From Flavobacteriales bacterium (lineage in GTDB: Bacteria > Bacteroidota > Bacteroidia > Flavobacteriales_D > Crocinitomicaceae): a stretch of 64,000 nt of DNA. How positions within the stretch are numbered: position 1 is the first letter of the stretch; each line of letters opens with the position of its first letter. Both the position numbers and the translations under genes were made by a program. The DNA lies in contig JADFAL010000061.1 in assembly GCA_015665275.1 (NCBI GenBank), positions 62,001-126,000 of the forward strand, read 5' to 3'. Of the stretch, positions 43,670 through 52,633 are shown piece by piece. The notes under the pieces are model-generated. The model worked only from the letters and a program-made list of their open reading frames with translations. It ran no database searches and was not told the origin of the DNA.

Positions 43670-46321
43670 ATGAAAACTACGGCAAAAATAGGAGGCTTAC
43701 TGGCGATCATGACGATATTTATCGTCGGGTGTTCTACAGAGAAAAACACCTGGATCAACAGAAATTACCATAGTCTTACCGCACATTACAACGGTTGGTA
43801 TAATGCAAATGAACTCATCGATGAAGGAATGTCGAGTTACCGCGATGGTCGAATCGAAGATTATTATGAGATTCTACCGATAGATCCGGTTCCAGATACA
43901 GCTGAAGTTTCTGCACTATACCCTTCCATTGATACGGCAATTGTGAAATGTAAAAAGGTGATTCAAAATCACTCAATGCCGAGTAACGATCGCCCAGCCC
44001 GAAAGAAATCAGAACACAATCGTTGGATCGATGAAAATTGGACCACCATTGGAATAGCATCCTATTACCGACGTGATTACGAAGGAGCCATGAAGAGCTT
44101 CAAGTTCGTTCGTAAATTCTACAGCAACGATCCATCTTTGTATGTCGGAGAGTTATGGATGGCAAAAACGAATATCGCAACCGGAAATCTCACTGACGCA
44201 AAATTCAACTTAGACAACCTTGATAAGGCCATTGCTAACGAGGAAAGTGATGATGAGGAAACATCAAAGAAAAAGCCCAGCAAATACGCCAAAAAGAAGA
44301 AAAAAGATGAAGATGATGAAACGGCGAAAGTGCCAAAGGACATCCGATTTGACTTAGAGAAAACCAAAGCACAATGGGCGTTAGAGAAAGACGAGCGCAC
44401 CAAAGCAATTGAGCATTTAGAGACGTCTTTAGACCACGCACAATTCAAGGATGATGTAGCAAGAGTGCACTTCATTTTGGGACAATTGTATGGGGAAGAA
44501 GGCGATAAAGAAAAAGCAACGGAGCATTTTACGAAAGTCATTAAAGGCCGCGCGAAGTACGAAATGGTTTTCAATGCTCGATTGAAACGTGCTTTTCTCG
44601 GAACAGGAGATAAAGTAAAAAAGGACCTTAATAAAATGTTGAAGGATCCGAAAAACGCTGAGTTCAAGGATCAAATTTATTACGCTCTGGCTGAAATCGA
44701 ATTCAACGAAGGAAACGATGTAGCGGCTATTGACAATCTTCACAAATCCACATTTTATTCTACGAAGAACACACGTCAGAAAGGAATGTCTTACGAGCGA
44801 TTGGGAGATTATCGCTTCGACCGCAGAGAATACGTTCAAGCACAGAAATACTATGATACGTGTGCACGTGTAATCACGGATGCTTATCCAAATGCGGATG
44901 GGATTAGAGGAAAAGCACAGAGTTTAGCAAAACTTGTAGTAGCAGTTGAAACGGCTAGTCGAGAAGATAGCCTTCAGCGTATCGCCATGATGGATGAGTC
45001 TTCACGTGAGAAGTTTGTGAAAGATGAAATCAAACGAATTCAGAAAGCGGAAGAAGAGCGTAAGCGTCGAGACGCTGAAAGGTTACGAGAGTTGCAGGAG
45101 AATCAAAATTTAAGCGCCGACGTTGGTAACGGTTCGAAATGGTACTGGAATAACCCAAAAGTGGTGCGTGAAGGAACAGAAGAGTTCCGAAAGTTGTGGG
45201 GACAGCGTGAAGACGAAGATAATTGGCGTAGATCCAATAAACTGGACATCAACATTAATATTGACACGAGCGATATTGTGGATGGCGAAGAGCCGCAGGA
45301 ATTGGAAGACACACTTACCGTCGATCATCTGATGAGTTTTGTGCCGTTGACGGACTCCATGATGGATGCTTCCAATACACGATTGATGAAAGCCTTGTTC
45401 GATGCAGGTCGAATCTACAACGATCAATTGAAAGAGCCAGAAATGGCGCGCAAGCAATTCGAAACAGCATTGGATAAGAACATCATGTCGGATCCGCACG
45501 ACTTGTTAAGTGCATACCAACTGTACGACATGGCAAAGGGCAAAGATGCCGTGAAGGCAGACGTTTACAAACAGTACATATTGGTCAATTACCCAAGCAG
45601 TGACTTTGCAAATTACCTGCGCGATCCGGATTACTTCATCAAGAAGAAAGAACGCGATGCATTGGCAATTCAGGAGTACGTGAAAGTCTTGGAGCGCTAC
45701 GAAAGAGCACTGTATTACCCTGTAATGTCGAAAGCGGACAAGGTGATTGGCGAGGAACCAGAAAACATTTACCGTTCGAAATACATGTTGTTGAAGGCAA
45801 TGTGTTTGGGGAAAACCGAATCCGACAAGAAGAAGTTGTTACCAGTTTTGGAGATGTTGGTAGAGGAATACCCTGAAACGGAAGAAGCAGAACGCGGTCG
45901 TGAAATGATCGATATCATCAATAACGGATATTCAGACAATGTGGAATTCGTAGACAATTCTGGAGTGTATCAATTTGATGAAAGAGCTATGATGCGGGTA
46001 ATCGTATTCCTGCCAGAAGGAGTTTCTTCGCAAGCAGGGGTTTCTAGAGTTTCTTCTTTTAATAACGAGTACTTCAATTTAGAAGGCTTGTCGTTGGATA
46101 CTAAATTGTTCGGAAAAGATCAGCAGGCTGTCGTAATGATCAAAGATTTTGAAGACGAAATCAAAGCATCCACTTATATTACAGCATTCAAAAACACGAC
46201 AAAGCACCTACAAAGTCTTAATGAAGCTAAAATTTTCATGATCTCTAAAGAAAATATGGCAACTTTGTTTAAACGAATGAGCCTGAAGGAATACGAGGAC
46301 TTTTATAAAGAATATTATTAA
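43670..46321 (+). CDS. sprE: T9SS lipoprotein PorW/SprE
   Basis: 883 residues. The lipobox is IFIVGC (Cys near 21). The family opening TEKNTWINRNYHSLTAHYNG (cut: NTWINRNYHSLTAHYNGWYN) is strongly conserved in PorW/SprE. Repeated TPR-like helices run through the middle (about 110-450). There is a Lys-rich linker (KKKPSKYAKKKKKDEDDE) and a basic coiled coil near 445-480, and the C-terminal SPOR-like region ends EYEDFYKEYY. PorW/SprE is an outer-membrane-associated lipoprotein needed for type IX secretion and gliding in Flavobacteriia, linking the PorLM motor to the translocon. It is followed 3 bases later by the bactofilin gene. Confidence 0.93.
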   Translation: MKTTAKIGGLLAIMTIFIVGCSTEKNTWINRNYHSLTAHYNGWYNANELIDEGMSSYRDGRIEDYYEILPIDPVPDTAEVSALYPSIDTAIVKCKKVIQNHSMPSNDRPARKKSEHNRWIDENWTTIGIASYYRRDYEGAMKSFKFVRKFYSNDPSLYVGELWMAKTNIATGNLTDAKFNLDNLDKAIANEESDDEETSKKKPSKYAKKKKKDEDDETAKVPKDIRFDLEKTKAQWALEKDERTKAIEHLETSLDHAQFKDDVARVHFILGQLYGEEGDKEKATEHFTKVIKGRAKYEMVFNARLKRAFLGTGDKVKKDLNKMLKDPKNAEFKDQIYYALAEIEFNEGNDVAAIDNLHKSTFYSTKNTRQKGMSYERLGDYRFDRREYVQAQKYYDTCARVITDAYPNADGIRGKAQSLAKLVVAVETASREDSLQRIAMMDESSREKFVKDEIKRIQKAEEERKRRDAERLRELQENQNLSADVGNGSKWYWNNPKVVREGTEEFRKLWGQREDEDNWRRSNKLDININIDTSDIVDGEEPQELEDTLTVDHLMSFVPLTDSMMDASNTRLMKALFDAGRIYNDQLKEPEMARKQFETALDKNIMSDPHDLLSAYQLYDMAKGKDAVKADVYKQYILVNYPSSDFANYLRDPDYFIKKKERDALAIQEYVKVLERYERALYYPVMSKADKVIGEEPENIYRSKYMLLKAMCLGKTESDKKKLLPVLEMLVEEYPETEEAERGREMIDIINNGYSDNVEFVDNSGVYQFDERAMMRVIVFLPEGVSSQAGVSRVSSFNNEYFNLEGLSLDTKLFGKDQQAVVMIKDFEDEIKASTYITAFKNTTKHLQSLNEAKIFMISKENMATLFKRMSLKEYEDFYKEYY

Positions 46322-46323
46322 TC

Positions 46324-46731
46324 ATGAAAAAACGTACAGCAGTAGCACCAGACAGTCCAGATCGATTGAACGTAATCGTGGAAGGATCCAAAGTGATCGG
46401 AGATATGATCACGGAATCCAATTTGCGTATTGATGGAGTAGTAGAAGGTAATGTTACTGTTGCTGCTAAAATTGTGATTGGTAGAACGGGTCAAATCAAA
46501 GGAAACCTTACGTGCGGTGATGCCGACATTGAAGGCAATGTTGATGGACTTATCAAAGTAGAAGGATTGCTATCACTTCGTTCTACGGCGCTAATTGTAG
46601 GCGAGATCACAACTAGCAAACTTCAGGTAGAAGAAGGTGCCAACTTCTCCGGTAATTGTAAAATGAGCAATGCAGGATCAAAAGTTACGCCAAGACCGGC
46701 GGCTCAACCGGAAGAAAACGTGGTGTATTAG
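46324..46731 (+). CDS. Bactofilin (polymer-forming cytoskeletal protein)
   Basis: 135 residues. The central right-handed beta-helix domain has regular hexapeptide-like repeats (NVIVEGSKVIGDMITES, RIDGVVEGNVTVAAKIVIG, GDADIEGNVDGLIKVEG) and is flanked by short polar tails. Bactofilins self-assemble into membrane-associated filaments that position cell-envelope enzymes. The gene starts 3 bases after porW/sprE, and its stop overlaps the GTG start of atpZ by one base. It therefore bridges the secretion gene and the ATP synthase operon. This gene order is, to my recollection, common in Flavobacteriales. Confidence 0.92.
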   Translation: MKKRTAVAPDSPDRLNVIVEGSKVIGDMITESNLRIDGVVEGNVTVAAKIVIGRTGQIKGNLTCGDADIEGNVDGLIKVEGLLSLRSTALIVGEITTSKLQVEEGANFSGNCKMSNAGSKVTPRPAAQPEENVVY

Positions 46732-46979
46732 TGAATGACAAGAAGAAGAAAGCGAAAGGTCCCAAAAATCGATTTCTAAGACTTTCCGGGATTGGAGCTC
46801 AAATGGGAGTGACAATTTTTCTTGGTGCCTACATCGGAAGATGGCTGGACGCTACCTATCCTTCAGACAAAAAATGGTGGACTATTGGTCTAACAATTTT
46901 CGCGGTCGTAGTAGCGCTATACAGCGTCCTAAAACAAGTCAACAGATTAAACGAAATTGAGGATGAAGATTCTGATTAA
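46731..46979 (+). CDS. atpZ: AtpZ/AtpI-family protein
   Basis: 82 residues starting at GTG 46731, which overlaps the TAG of the bactofilin gene (TAGTG). The only nearby ATG is in another frame. A basic N terminus (KKKKAKGPKNRFLRL) is followed by two transmembrane helices (GAQMGVTIFLGAYIGRWLD and TIGLTIFAVVVALYSVLKQ) with the AtpI/AtpZ family glycine pattern. These proteins assist c-ring assembly or form a cation channel with AtpI. It is the first ATP-synthase-associated gene of the cluster. Confidence 0.85.
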   Translation: MNDKKKKAKGPKNRFLRLSGIGAQMGVTIFLGAYIGRWLDATYPSDKKWWTIGLTIFAVVVALYSVLKQVNRLNEIEDEDSD

Positions 46980-47340
46980 AAACCTAGGAATTCTTACGGT
47001 AGTTTTGATGGCAGCCTTCGCTGTCAATTTTTTTGCTGTTAATTCTTGGCAAAAAGATGCGCTCAACACCTTGCTTCTGACGTATTCTATGAACTTTATT
47101 TTAACTGCATTAATCCTAGCGGGCTTTTATGTGGTATCGAAGAACAATCCAAAACAGTTGGGGTATACCTTTTTGCTTTCCAGTTTTATCAAGTTTGGAA
47201 TTTTCTTTGCAGTAATTAAGCCGAACTTGCATATGGAAGGAACCGTAAAATCAGCTGCGTTTGCAGCATTTTTCATCCCGTATGCGATTTGCATGCTCTT
47301 CGAAGTGCTCATAGCGATGAAAATGTTAAAAGAGCAGTAG
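46963..47340 (+). CDS. Putative ATP synthase accessory membrane protein (AtpI-like)
   Basis: About 125 residues from ATG 46963, overlapping the end of atpZ by 17 bases. Four transmembrane helices are visible (ILTVVLMAAFAVNFFAV, LLTYSMNFILTALILAG, LLSSFIKFGIFFAVIK, FFIPYAICMLFEVLIAM). Position and topology match the subunit-I-like gene found between atpZ and atpB in Bacteroidota; sequence identity to AtpI proper is not obvious. It probably belongs to the F0 assembly group. Confidence 0.7.
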   Translation: MKILIKNLGILTVVLMAAFAVNFFAVNSWQKDALNTLLLTYSMNFILTALILAGFYVVSKNNPKQLGYTFLLSSFIKFGIFFAVIKPNLHMEGTVKSAAFAAFFIPYAICMLFEVLIAMKMLKEQ

Positions 47341-47418
47341 TTTTTTTAATTTCCTAACGTCTTTTCAACGTTGATTAAAGAATTACCAACATTCTTTTTT
47401 CAAATCTAATTTTATATG

Positions 47419-47426
47419 TACTTTTG
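47419..47426 (+). promoter_or_regulatory. atpB -7 box (internal operon promoter)
   Basis: TACTTTTG is an exact TAnnTTTG match, with a T6 run 18 nt upstream (47395-47400). It lies 33 bases before ATG 47459 and marks the start of the core atp transcript. Confidence 0.65.
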
Positions 47427-47458
47427 CGGCGGATTTAGACAACTAGAAATCCTCAATT

Positions 47459-48616
47459 ATGCAAAAAGTGGTAAGATTTTTACTTGTGTTGGCCTTGGTG
47501 TTGCCAACGGCTGTTTTAGCTAGTTCTGAAGGGCATAACGATCACGATGTTGATCATGACACGAAGGACTTGACACCTGAAGAAGAGGCAGAACGCAAAG
47601 CGGAGCGCGAAAAGAATCATCGTAAGCACTACGTAATTCATCACACGCAAGATTCGCATGATTTCGGTCTTTTCACAAACGAAACAGAAGGAAAGCACTA
47701 CGGCTTCCCTCTTCCAGTGATTCTTTGGGATGACGGAATTCACTTTTTTATGTCTTCCAAGTTCGGTCACGGTCACAAGACGGCATCCTCTAATGGGAAG
47801 TACTTCAAGTTGGATTACAACAATGGGAAGGTTTACCAGGCAGATGCCGAAGGACATTTTCTCAAGAAAAAAGTTTGGGATAAAGAATTGAAAGAGTTCG
47901 TTTCAGAGCGAGTGGAGGTGCTTGACTTCTCAATCACTAAGAATGTTTTGGTTACGATGTTGATGGTTGTCTTAATGTTCTTCTTGTTCCGTTCAATAGC
48001 ACGTTCATACAAAAACGGGTTGGCACCGACAGGAGCAGCAAAGTTCTTTGAGCCTATTATCATTTACGTACGTGATGAAATTGCTCGTCCTAACATAGGA
48101 GAGAAGCACTACAAGAAATATATGGTATACCTATTAACGGTATTCTTCTTTATTTGGTTCTTGAACCTTTCTGGAATGACTCCACTTGGAATCAACGTTA
48201 CTGGTAACATTGCCTTTACAGCGGCATTGGCCTTGATGACATATTTGATTACAACATTTACAGGAAAGAAAGATTACTGGATGCACATTTTCTGGATGCC
48301 TGGAGTTCCATGGCCGATGAAGATTGTTTTAGCACCAATTGAATTACTTGGGACTATTATTAAGCCATTCGCCTTGATGATTCGTTTGTATGCGAACATG
48401 TTGGCAGGACACATTGTTCTTGGAATGTTGATTTTAGCTGCTTATGGATTTAGCAACTATTTCGCATCAGGAGCATTTATCGGATTGACGTTCTTTATGA
48501 ACATCATCGAACTTTTGGTAGCGTTGCTACAAGCGTACATTTTCACAATGTTAACAGCATTGTATTTTGGAGCGGCAGCTGAAGAGCATGATCACGAACA
48601 TGCAGCAGCACATTAA
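47459..48616 (+). CDS. atpB: F0F1 ATP synthase subunit a
   Basis: 385 residues, against about 270 in E. coli. The essential arginine is in MIRLYANMLAGHIVLGM (about residue 306). The C-terminal helices FFMNIIELLVALLQAYIFTML (core IIELLVALLQAYIFTML) carry the expected Glu and Gln. The extra length is an N-terminal signal peptide (VLPTAVLASSEG) plus a ~130-residue polar domain. That domain is rich in His, Asp and Lys (GHNDHDVDHDTKD, HHTQDSHDFG). A second His cluster ends the protein (EEHDHEHAAAH). This extended form is typical of Bacteroidota. The subunit forms the proton half-channels facing the c-ring. Confidence 0.95.
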   Translation: MQKVVRFLLVLALVLPTAVLASSEGHNDHDVDHDTKDLTPEEEAERKAEREKNHRKHYVIHHTQDSHDFGLFTNETEGKHYGFPLPVILWDDGIHFFMSSKFGHGHKTASSNGKYFKLDYNNGKVYQADAEGHFLKKKVWDKELKEFVSERVEVLDFSITKNVLVTMLMVVLMFFLFRSIARSYKNGLAPTGAAKFFEPIIIYVRDEIARPNIGEKHYKKYMVYLLTVFFFIWFLNLSGMTPLGINVTGNIAFTAALALMTYLITTFTGKKDYWMHIFWMPGVPWPMKIVLAPIELLGTIIKPFALMIRLYANMLAGHIVLGMLILAAYGFSNYFASGAFIGLTFFMNIIELLVALLQAYIFTMLTALYFGAAAEEHDHEHAAAH

Positions 48617-48653
48617 TTAAGTAAATTTTTTAACCAACAAATAAATACACATC

Positions 48654-48845
48654 ATGGAAATTCCAACTATTGTAGGTGCAGGATTGGTTGTTATCGGAGT
48701 AGGTATCGGTATCGGACGTATCGGTGGATCTGCTATGGAGGCGATTGCTCGTCAGCCAGAAGCAACTAACAAAATTCAAACTGCGATGTTGATCGCTGCA
48801 GCCTTGATCGAGGGTATCGGTTTTGCTGCATTGTTCGCTGCGTAA
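48654..48845 (+). CDS. atpE: F0F1 ATP synthase subunit c
   Basis: 63 residues, two transmembrane helices. Helix 1 has the glycine-rich GAGLVVIGVGIGIGRIGG. The polar loop is ARQPEA. Helix 2 has the ion-binding glutamate in AALIEGIGFAALF. The residue after Glu is Gly, and the Ser/Thr-Gln pattern of sodium-binding rings is absent, which suggests proton coupling (family knowledge). A strong hairpin with a T-run follows the stop codon, before atpF. Confidence 0.95.
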   Translation: MEIPTIVGAGLVVIGVGIGIGRIGGSAMEAIARQPEATNKIQTAMLIAAALIEGIGFAALFAA

Positions 48846-48855
48846 TTAGAATTGA

Positions 48856-48899
48856 AAACCAGGAACCGCAACGGTTGGTTGCGGTGCTGGTTTCTTTTT
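48856..48899 (+). terminator. Terminator-like hairpin between atpE and atpF
   Basis: AAACCAG-GA-ACCGCAAC (48856-48872) pairs with GTTGCGGT-G-CTGGTTT (48878-48893) around the loop GGTTG, and TTTTT follows at 48895-48899. It starts 10 bases after the atpE stop. The paired arms are 7 and 8 bp with a small internal loop. It may act as a partial terminator or 3'-end protector that raises atpE over downstream genes. Confidence 0.75.
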
Positions 48900-48925
48900 G
48901 AGGTTAAAAGAGAAAAAAGTAAAAA

Positions 48926-49423
48926 ATGGGATTATTAGAAGAATTTTCGATTGGGTTGTTTTTCTGGCAGTCAGTTTTGTTTCTGGCGCTATTGTTCTTG
49001 CTACGCAAGTTTGCATGGAAACCAATCCTAGACTCAGTTAACGAACGTGAGCAAAAAATTTCCGACTCTTTGGAATTGGCTGAAAAGACAAAGGAAGAGA
49101 TGGAGTCTTTGAAAGCGTCGAACGAAAACCTTTTGAAAGAAGCACGTGCTGAGCGTGATGCAATGATCAAAGATGCCAAAGAAACAGCGTCTAGAATGGT
49201 TGCAGAAGCGAAGGACAAAGCGAAAGAAGAAGGAAACAAAATGTTGGCTTCAGCGAAAGATTCAATCAACGCTGAAAAAGCAGCAGCAATTTCAGAATTG
49301 AAAACGCAAGTAGCTGCATTCTCTATTGAAATCGCTGAGAAAGTGGTTCGCGGAGAATTGTCGTCTGCAGATAAGCAAAAAGCTTTAGCAGACAAGTTGG
49401 TGGAAGACATTAACATGAACTAA
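48926..49423 (+). CDS. atpF: F0F1 ATP synthase subunit b
   Basis: 165 residues. One N-terminal transmembrane helix (SIGLFFWQSVLFLALLFLL) is followed by KFAWKPILDSVNEREQKI, the usual junction. A long charged helix rich in Ala, Lys and Glu then forms the peripheral stalk. The end (IAEKVVRGELSSADKQKALA) is the delta-binding region. Length is standard. It lies downstream of the atpE hairpin and 6 bases before atpH. Confidence 0.95.
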   Translation: MGLLEEFSIGLFFWQSVLFLALLFLLRKFAWKPILDSVNEREQKISDSLELAEKTKEEMESLKASNENLLKEARAERDAMIKDAKETASRMVAEAKDKAKEEGNKMLASAKDSINAEKAAAISELKTQVAAFSIEIAEKVVRGELSSADKQKALADKLVEDINMN

Positions 49424-49429
49424 GAAAGC

Positions 49430-49963
49430 ATGAAGAGTACTAAAGTAGCTGCACGTTACGCGAAAGCACTTCTTGAATTAGCGATCGAACAAAAGAACGT
49501 TGATTCAGTGCTCGGCGATATGCAGTTTTTGCTTCAAGTGAACAACGAGACTCGTGACTTCGAGCTCTTGATCGCAAGCCCTATTGTAAAGGCAGACAAG
49601 AAATTGGCCATCTTCAAACAAGTTTTTGAACAGTTTGAAACAGTGTCCATGTCTTTTGTCGAACTGATCACGAAGAACAGACGTGAGAGTTACTTACCAT
49701 CAATTGCAGCAGCATTTGAAGCACAAGTAAAAGAATACAAAGGAATTGTTCCAATGACATTGGTGTCAGCCACAGCATTGGATGCTAAAACCAAAGACGC
49801 TATCGTTGCCAAAGTGCAAAGTGGTGTCAATGGAACTTTGGAAATAACAGAAGTTATCGATGAGGAGTTAATCGGTGGCTTCGTGGTGAAAATGGGAGAT
49901 GTTCAAATAGACGCTTCTGTTTCCAGCCAGTTTAATAATTTGAAACAACGTTTAACACGATAA
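49430..49963 (+). CDS. atpH: F0F1 ATP synthase subunit delta
   Basis: 177 residues. The N-terminal helical bundle begins TKVAARYAKALLELAIEQK, the family signature, and the C-terminal domain contains ITEVIDEELIGGFVVKMGD. It connects the peripheral stalk to the alpha subunits. It is tightly spaced after atpF. A 60-base spacer with no clear signal separates it from atpA. Confidence 0.95.
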   Translation: MKSTKVAARYAKALLELAIEQKNVDSVLGDMQFLLQVNNETRDFELLIASPIVKADKKLAIFKQVFEQFETVSMSFVELITKNRRESYLPSIAAAFEAQVKEYKGIVPMTLVSATALDAKTKDAIVAKVQSGVNGTLEITEVIDEELIGGFVVKMGDVQIDASVSSQFNNLKQRLTR

Positions 49964-50023
49964 TTTTTTGTAATCGTTCTTCGAACTTGTTGAGAAGCAC
50001 GTTACACTTAAAAACAACACAAG

Positions 50024-51598
50024 ATGGCAGATGTAAAACCAGCAGAAGTTTCTGCAATATTGCGAGAGCAACTTTCAGGGTTCCGTTCGGAAGCTGAATT
50101 GCAAGAGGTGGGTACCGTACTCGAGATTGGTGACGGTATTGCACGTATTTATGGTCTTAAAGGAGTACAATACGGTGAATTGATTGAGTTCGATGGTGGA
50201 CTACAAGGAATCGCATTGAACCTTGAGGAAGACAATGTAGGTGCCGTACTTCTTGGTCGTTCTACGGAAGTAAAAGAAGGAGACACTGTAAAGCGTCTTG
50301 GACGAATCGCTTCTGTGAAAGTTGGAGAAGGATTGGTAGGACGTGTAATTGATACACTTGGTAACCCAATTGATGGTAAAGGACCAATTGACGGTGAATT
50401 GTTCGAAATGCCAATCGAGCGTAAAGCACCAGGGGTTATCTTCCGTCAGCCAGTAAACGAACCACTTCAAACAGGAGTTAAGGCGGTAGATGCCATGATT
50501 CCAATTGGACGTGGACAACGTGAGTTGGTTATTGGTGACCGTCAAACTGGTAAAACAACAGTTTGTATTGATACAATCATCAACCAGAAAGAATTTTACG
50601 ATGCTGGCGAACCAGTATTCTGTATATATGTTGCAATTGGTCAGAAAGGATCAACAGTAGCAGGAATCGTTAAGAAATTGGAAGATGCAGGAGCAATGGC
50701 TTACACAGTTGTTGTAGCTTCAAATGCTTCTGATCCAGCACCAATGCAGTTCTACGCGCCAATGACAGGTGCTGCTGTAGGTGAGTACTTCCGTGATACA
50801 GGTCGTCCGGCATTGATCGTATTTGATGATTTGTCTAAGCAAGCAGTAGCATATCGTGAGGTATCACTACTATTGCGTCGTCCGCCGGGTCGTGAGGCAT
50901 ACCCTGGAGATGTATTCTACTTACACTCGCGCTTATTAGAGCGTGCAGCAAAAGTGATCAACGATGACGCGATTGCAGCACAAATGAACGACCTTCCGGA
51001 ATCTTTGAAAGGAAAAGTAAAAGGAGGTGGATCATTGACAGCACTACCAATTATTGAAACACAAGCAGGTGACGTATCTGCATATATCCCAACGAACGTA
51101 ATTTCGATTACTGACGGTCAGATCTTCTTGGAAGGTGACTTGTTTAACTCAGGAATCCGTCCAGCGATTAACGTAGGTATCTCTGTATCACGTGTAGGAG
51201 GTTCGGCGCAAATTAAATCCATGAAGAAAGTAGCAGGTACTTTGAAATTGGATCAAGCACAATACCGTGAGTTGGAAGCGTTCGCGAAATTTGGTTCCGA
51301 CCTTGATGCTGCAACTAAGTCTGTTTTGGACAAAGGAGCACGTAACGTTGAGATCTTGAAGCAAATGGAAGGAGACCCTTACCCAGTAGAGAATCAAATT
51401 GCGATTATCTACGTAGGTACAAAAGGATTAATCCAAAACGTACCAGTGGATAAGGTGAAAGCTTTCGAATCCGAGTACCTTGATTACTTGAACGCGAAGC
51501 ACCGTGATACGCTAGATTCATTGAAAGCTGGAAAGTACACAGACGCTGAGACAGATGTTCTTGCACAGGTAGCTAAGGAATTGGCAGCGAAATACTAA
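50024..51598 (+). CDS. atpA: F0F1 ATP synthase subunit alpha
   Basis: 524 residues. The P-loop is [13 protein letters not shown] (about 170-182). Walker B is [12 protein letters not shown], and the signature [17 protein letters not shown] is near 377. It forms the noncatalytic alpha subunits of F1. Length is normal and the frame intact. A pair of overlapping hairpins lies between its stop codon and atpG. Confidence 0.98.
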   Translation: MADVKPAEVSAILREQLSGFRSEAELQEVGTVLEIGDGIARIYGLKGVQYGELIEFDGGLQGIALNLEEDNVGAVLLGRSTEVKEGDTVKRLGRIASVKVGEGLVGRVIDTLGNPIDGKGPIDGELFEMPIERKAPGVIFRQPVNEPLQTGVKAVDAMIPIGRGQRELVIGDRQTGKTTVCIDTIINQKEFYDAGEPVFCIYVAIGQKGSTVAGIVKKLEDAGAMAYTVVVASNASDPAPMQFYAPMTGAAVGEYFRDTGRPALIVFDDLSKQAVAYREVSLLLRRPPGREAYPGDVFYLHSRLLERAAKVINDDAIAAQMNDLPESLKGKVKGGGSLTALPIIETQAGDVSAYIPTNVISITDGQIFLEGDLFNSGIRPAINVGISVSRVGGSAQIKSMKKVAGTLKLDQAQYRELEAFAKFGSDLDAATKSVLDKGARNVEILKQMEGDPYPVENQIAIIYVGTKGLIQNVPVDKVKAFESEYLDYLNAKHRDTLDSLKAGKYTDAETDVLAQVAKELAAKY

Positions 51599-51610
51599 GA
51601 GAAAAGTTTA

Positions 51611-51652
51611 AAGTAGAAGGTGGAAGGCTTCCTTCTACTTTCTACCTTCCAC
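51611..51652 (+). promoter_or_regulatory. Two mutually exclusive hairpins between atpA and atpG
   Basis: Stem 1: AAGTAGAAGG (51611-51620) with CCTTCTACTT (51631-51640), 10 bp perfect. Stem 2: GTGGAAGG (51620-51627) with CCTTCCAC (51645-51652), 8 bp perfect. The stems share base 51620 and interleave, so only one can form at a time unless as a pseudoknot. A related sequence lies at 62897-62973. Confidence 0.6.
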
Positions 51653-51667
51653 TTATAATTAAATAAG

Positions 51668-52543
51668 ATGGCAAATCTTAAAGAAATAAAAAACCGGATC
51701 ACCTCGATTTCATCGACAATGCAGATTACTTCTGCGATGAAGATGGTATCGGCAGCGAAATTGAAACGTGCACAAGATGCTATTACGCAAATGCGCCCGT
51801 ATGCAGAGAAGCTACAGGAGATTCTCGGAAACTTGAGCGCAACGCTTGATCTTTCTGAAAACGCATATTCACACCAACGTGAAGTGAAGAATGCTTACAT
51901 CGTAGCGATTACATCAAATCGTGGTCTTTGTGGAGGATTCAACAACAACGTTATCAAACGAGTGAATGCTTTGTTGAAAGACGAATATGCTGGATACAAC
52001 ACGAAAGTAATTAGTGTTGGTAAGAAGGTTAACGATGCCTTCAAACGCAGCGATAAAAGCTTCCGCCCAGATGGAATTGGAGCAGCGGAAGACATGTTCA
52101 ACGATTTGACGTTTGAGCGTTCTTCTGAATTGGCTCAATTCTTAATGGATGAGTTCGAAGCAGGTAAGGTGGACAAAGTCGTAATCGTTTACAATAAGTT
52201 CATCAATGCGGCGTCTCAAGAGGTTTTAACAGAGCAATTCTTACCAATCGTTCCTGCAGAAGCAGATGAGAATGCATCAGCTGGAGATTACATTTACGAG
52301 CCATCTAAATCAGAAATCGTAGATGACTTAATTCCTAAGTCTTTGAAAACACAATTGTTTAAAGGGTTGTTGGATTCGAATGCATCAGAACATGGAGCGC
52401 GAATGACGGCAATGCACAAAGCAACGGACAACGCATCAGATTTGAAACGTACATTGACGCTAGAGTACAACAAAGCTCGTCAGGCGGCAATTACCAACGA
52501 AATTTTGGAAATTGTTGGTGGAGCAGAAGCCCTCAACAATTAG
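51668..52543 (+). CDS. atpG: F0F1 ATP synthase subunit gamma
   Basis: 291 residues. The N terminus, KEIKNRITSISSTMQITSAM, and the C terminus, ALTLEYNKARQAAITNEILE (present as TLTLEYNKARQAAITNEIL), are the two coiled-coil helices of the rotor shaft. The Rossmann-like middle has AITSNRGLCGGFNN. It is the last atp gene here: a strong terminator follows, and atpD and atpC must be elsewhere, as usual in Bacteroidota. Confidence 0.97.
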   Translation: MANLKEIKNRITSISSTMQITSAMKMVSAAKLKRAQDAITQMRPYAEKLQEILGNLSATLDLSENAYSHQREVKNAYIVAITSNRGLCGGFNNNVIKRVNALLKDEYAGYNTKVISVGKKVNDAFKRSDKSFRPDGIGAAEDMFNDLTFERSSELAQFLMDEFEAGKVDKVVIVYNKFINAASQEVLTEQFLPIVPAEADENASAGDYIYEPSKSEIVDDLIPKSLKTQLFKGLLDSNASEHGARMTAMHKATDNASDLKRTLTLEYNKARQAAITNEILEIVGGAEALNN

Positions 52544-52566
52544 TCAGAATAAACTTTTATATGCAG

Positions 52567-52598
52567 ACTCCCGTTTCTTACGAAGCGGGAGTTTTTTT
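52567..52598 (+). terminator. Terminator of the atp operon
   Basis: ACTCCCG (52567-52573) pairs with CGGGAGT (52586-52592), with an inner TTC/GAA extension. A run of seven T follows. It begins 24 bases after the atpG stop. Confidence 0.9.
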
Positions 52599-52633
52599 AT
52601 TCAAGTCGGAATTTAGAGTACCCACCAATTACT

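Noticed and set aside
44119-44667. 182-residue minus-strand frame inside porW/sprE
   Set aside because: Serine- and phenylalanine-rich shadow of a Lys/Glu-rich coding strand; no start context or promoter.
48904-49416. 170-residue minus-strand frame opposite atpF
   Set aside because: Shadow of the Ala/Lys/Glu-rich subunit b; composition follows from the sense strand.
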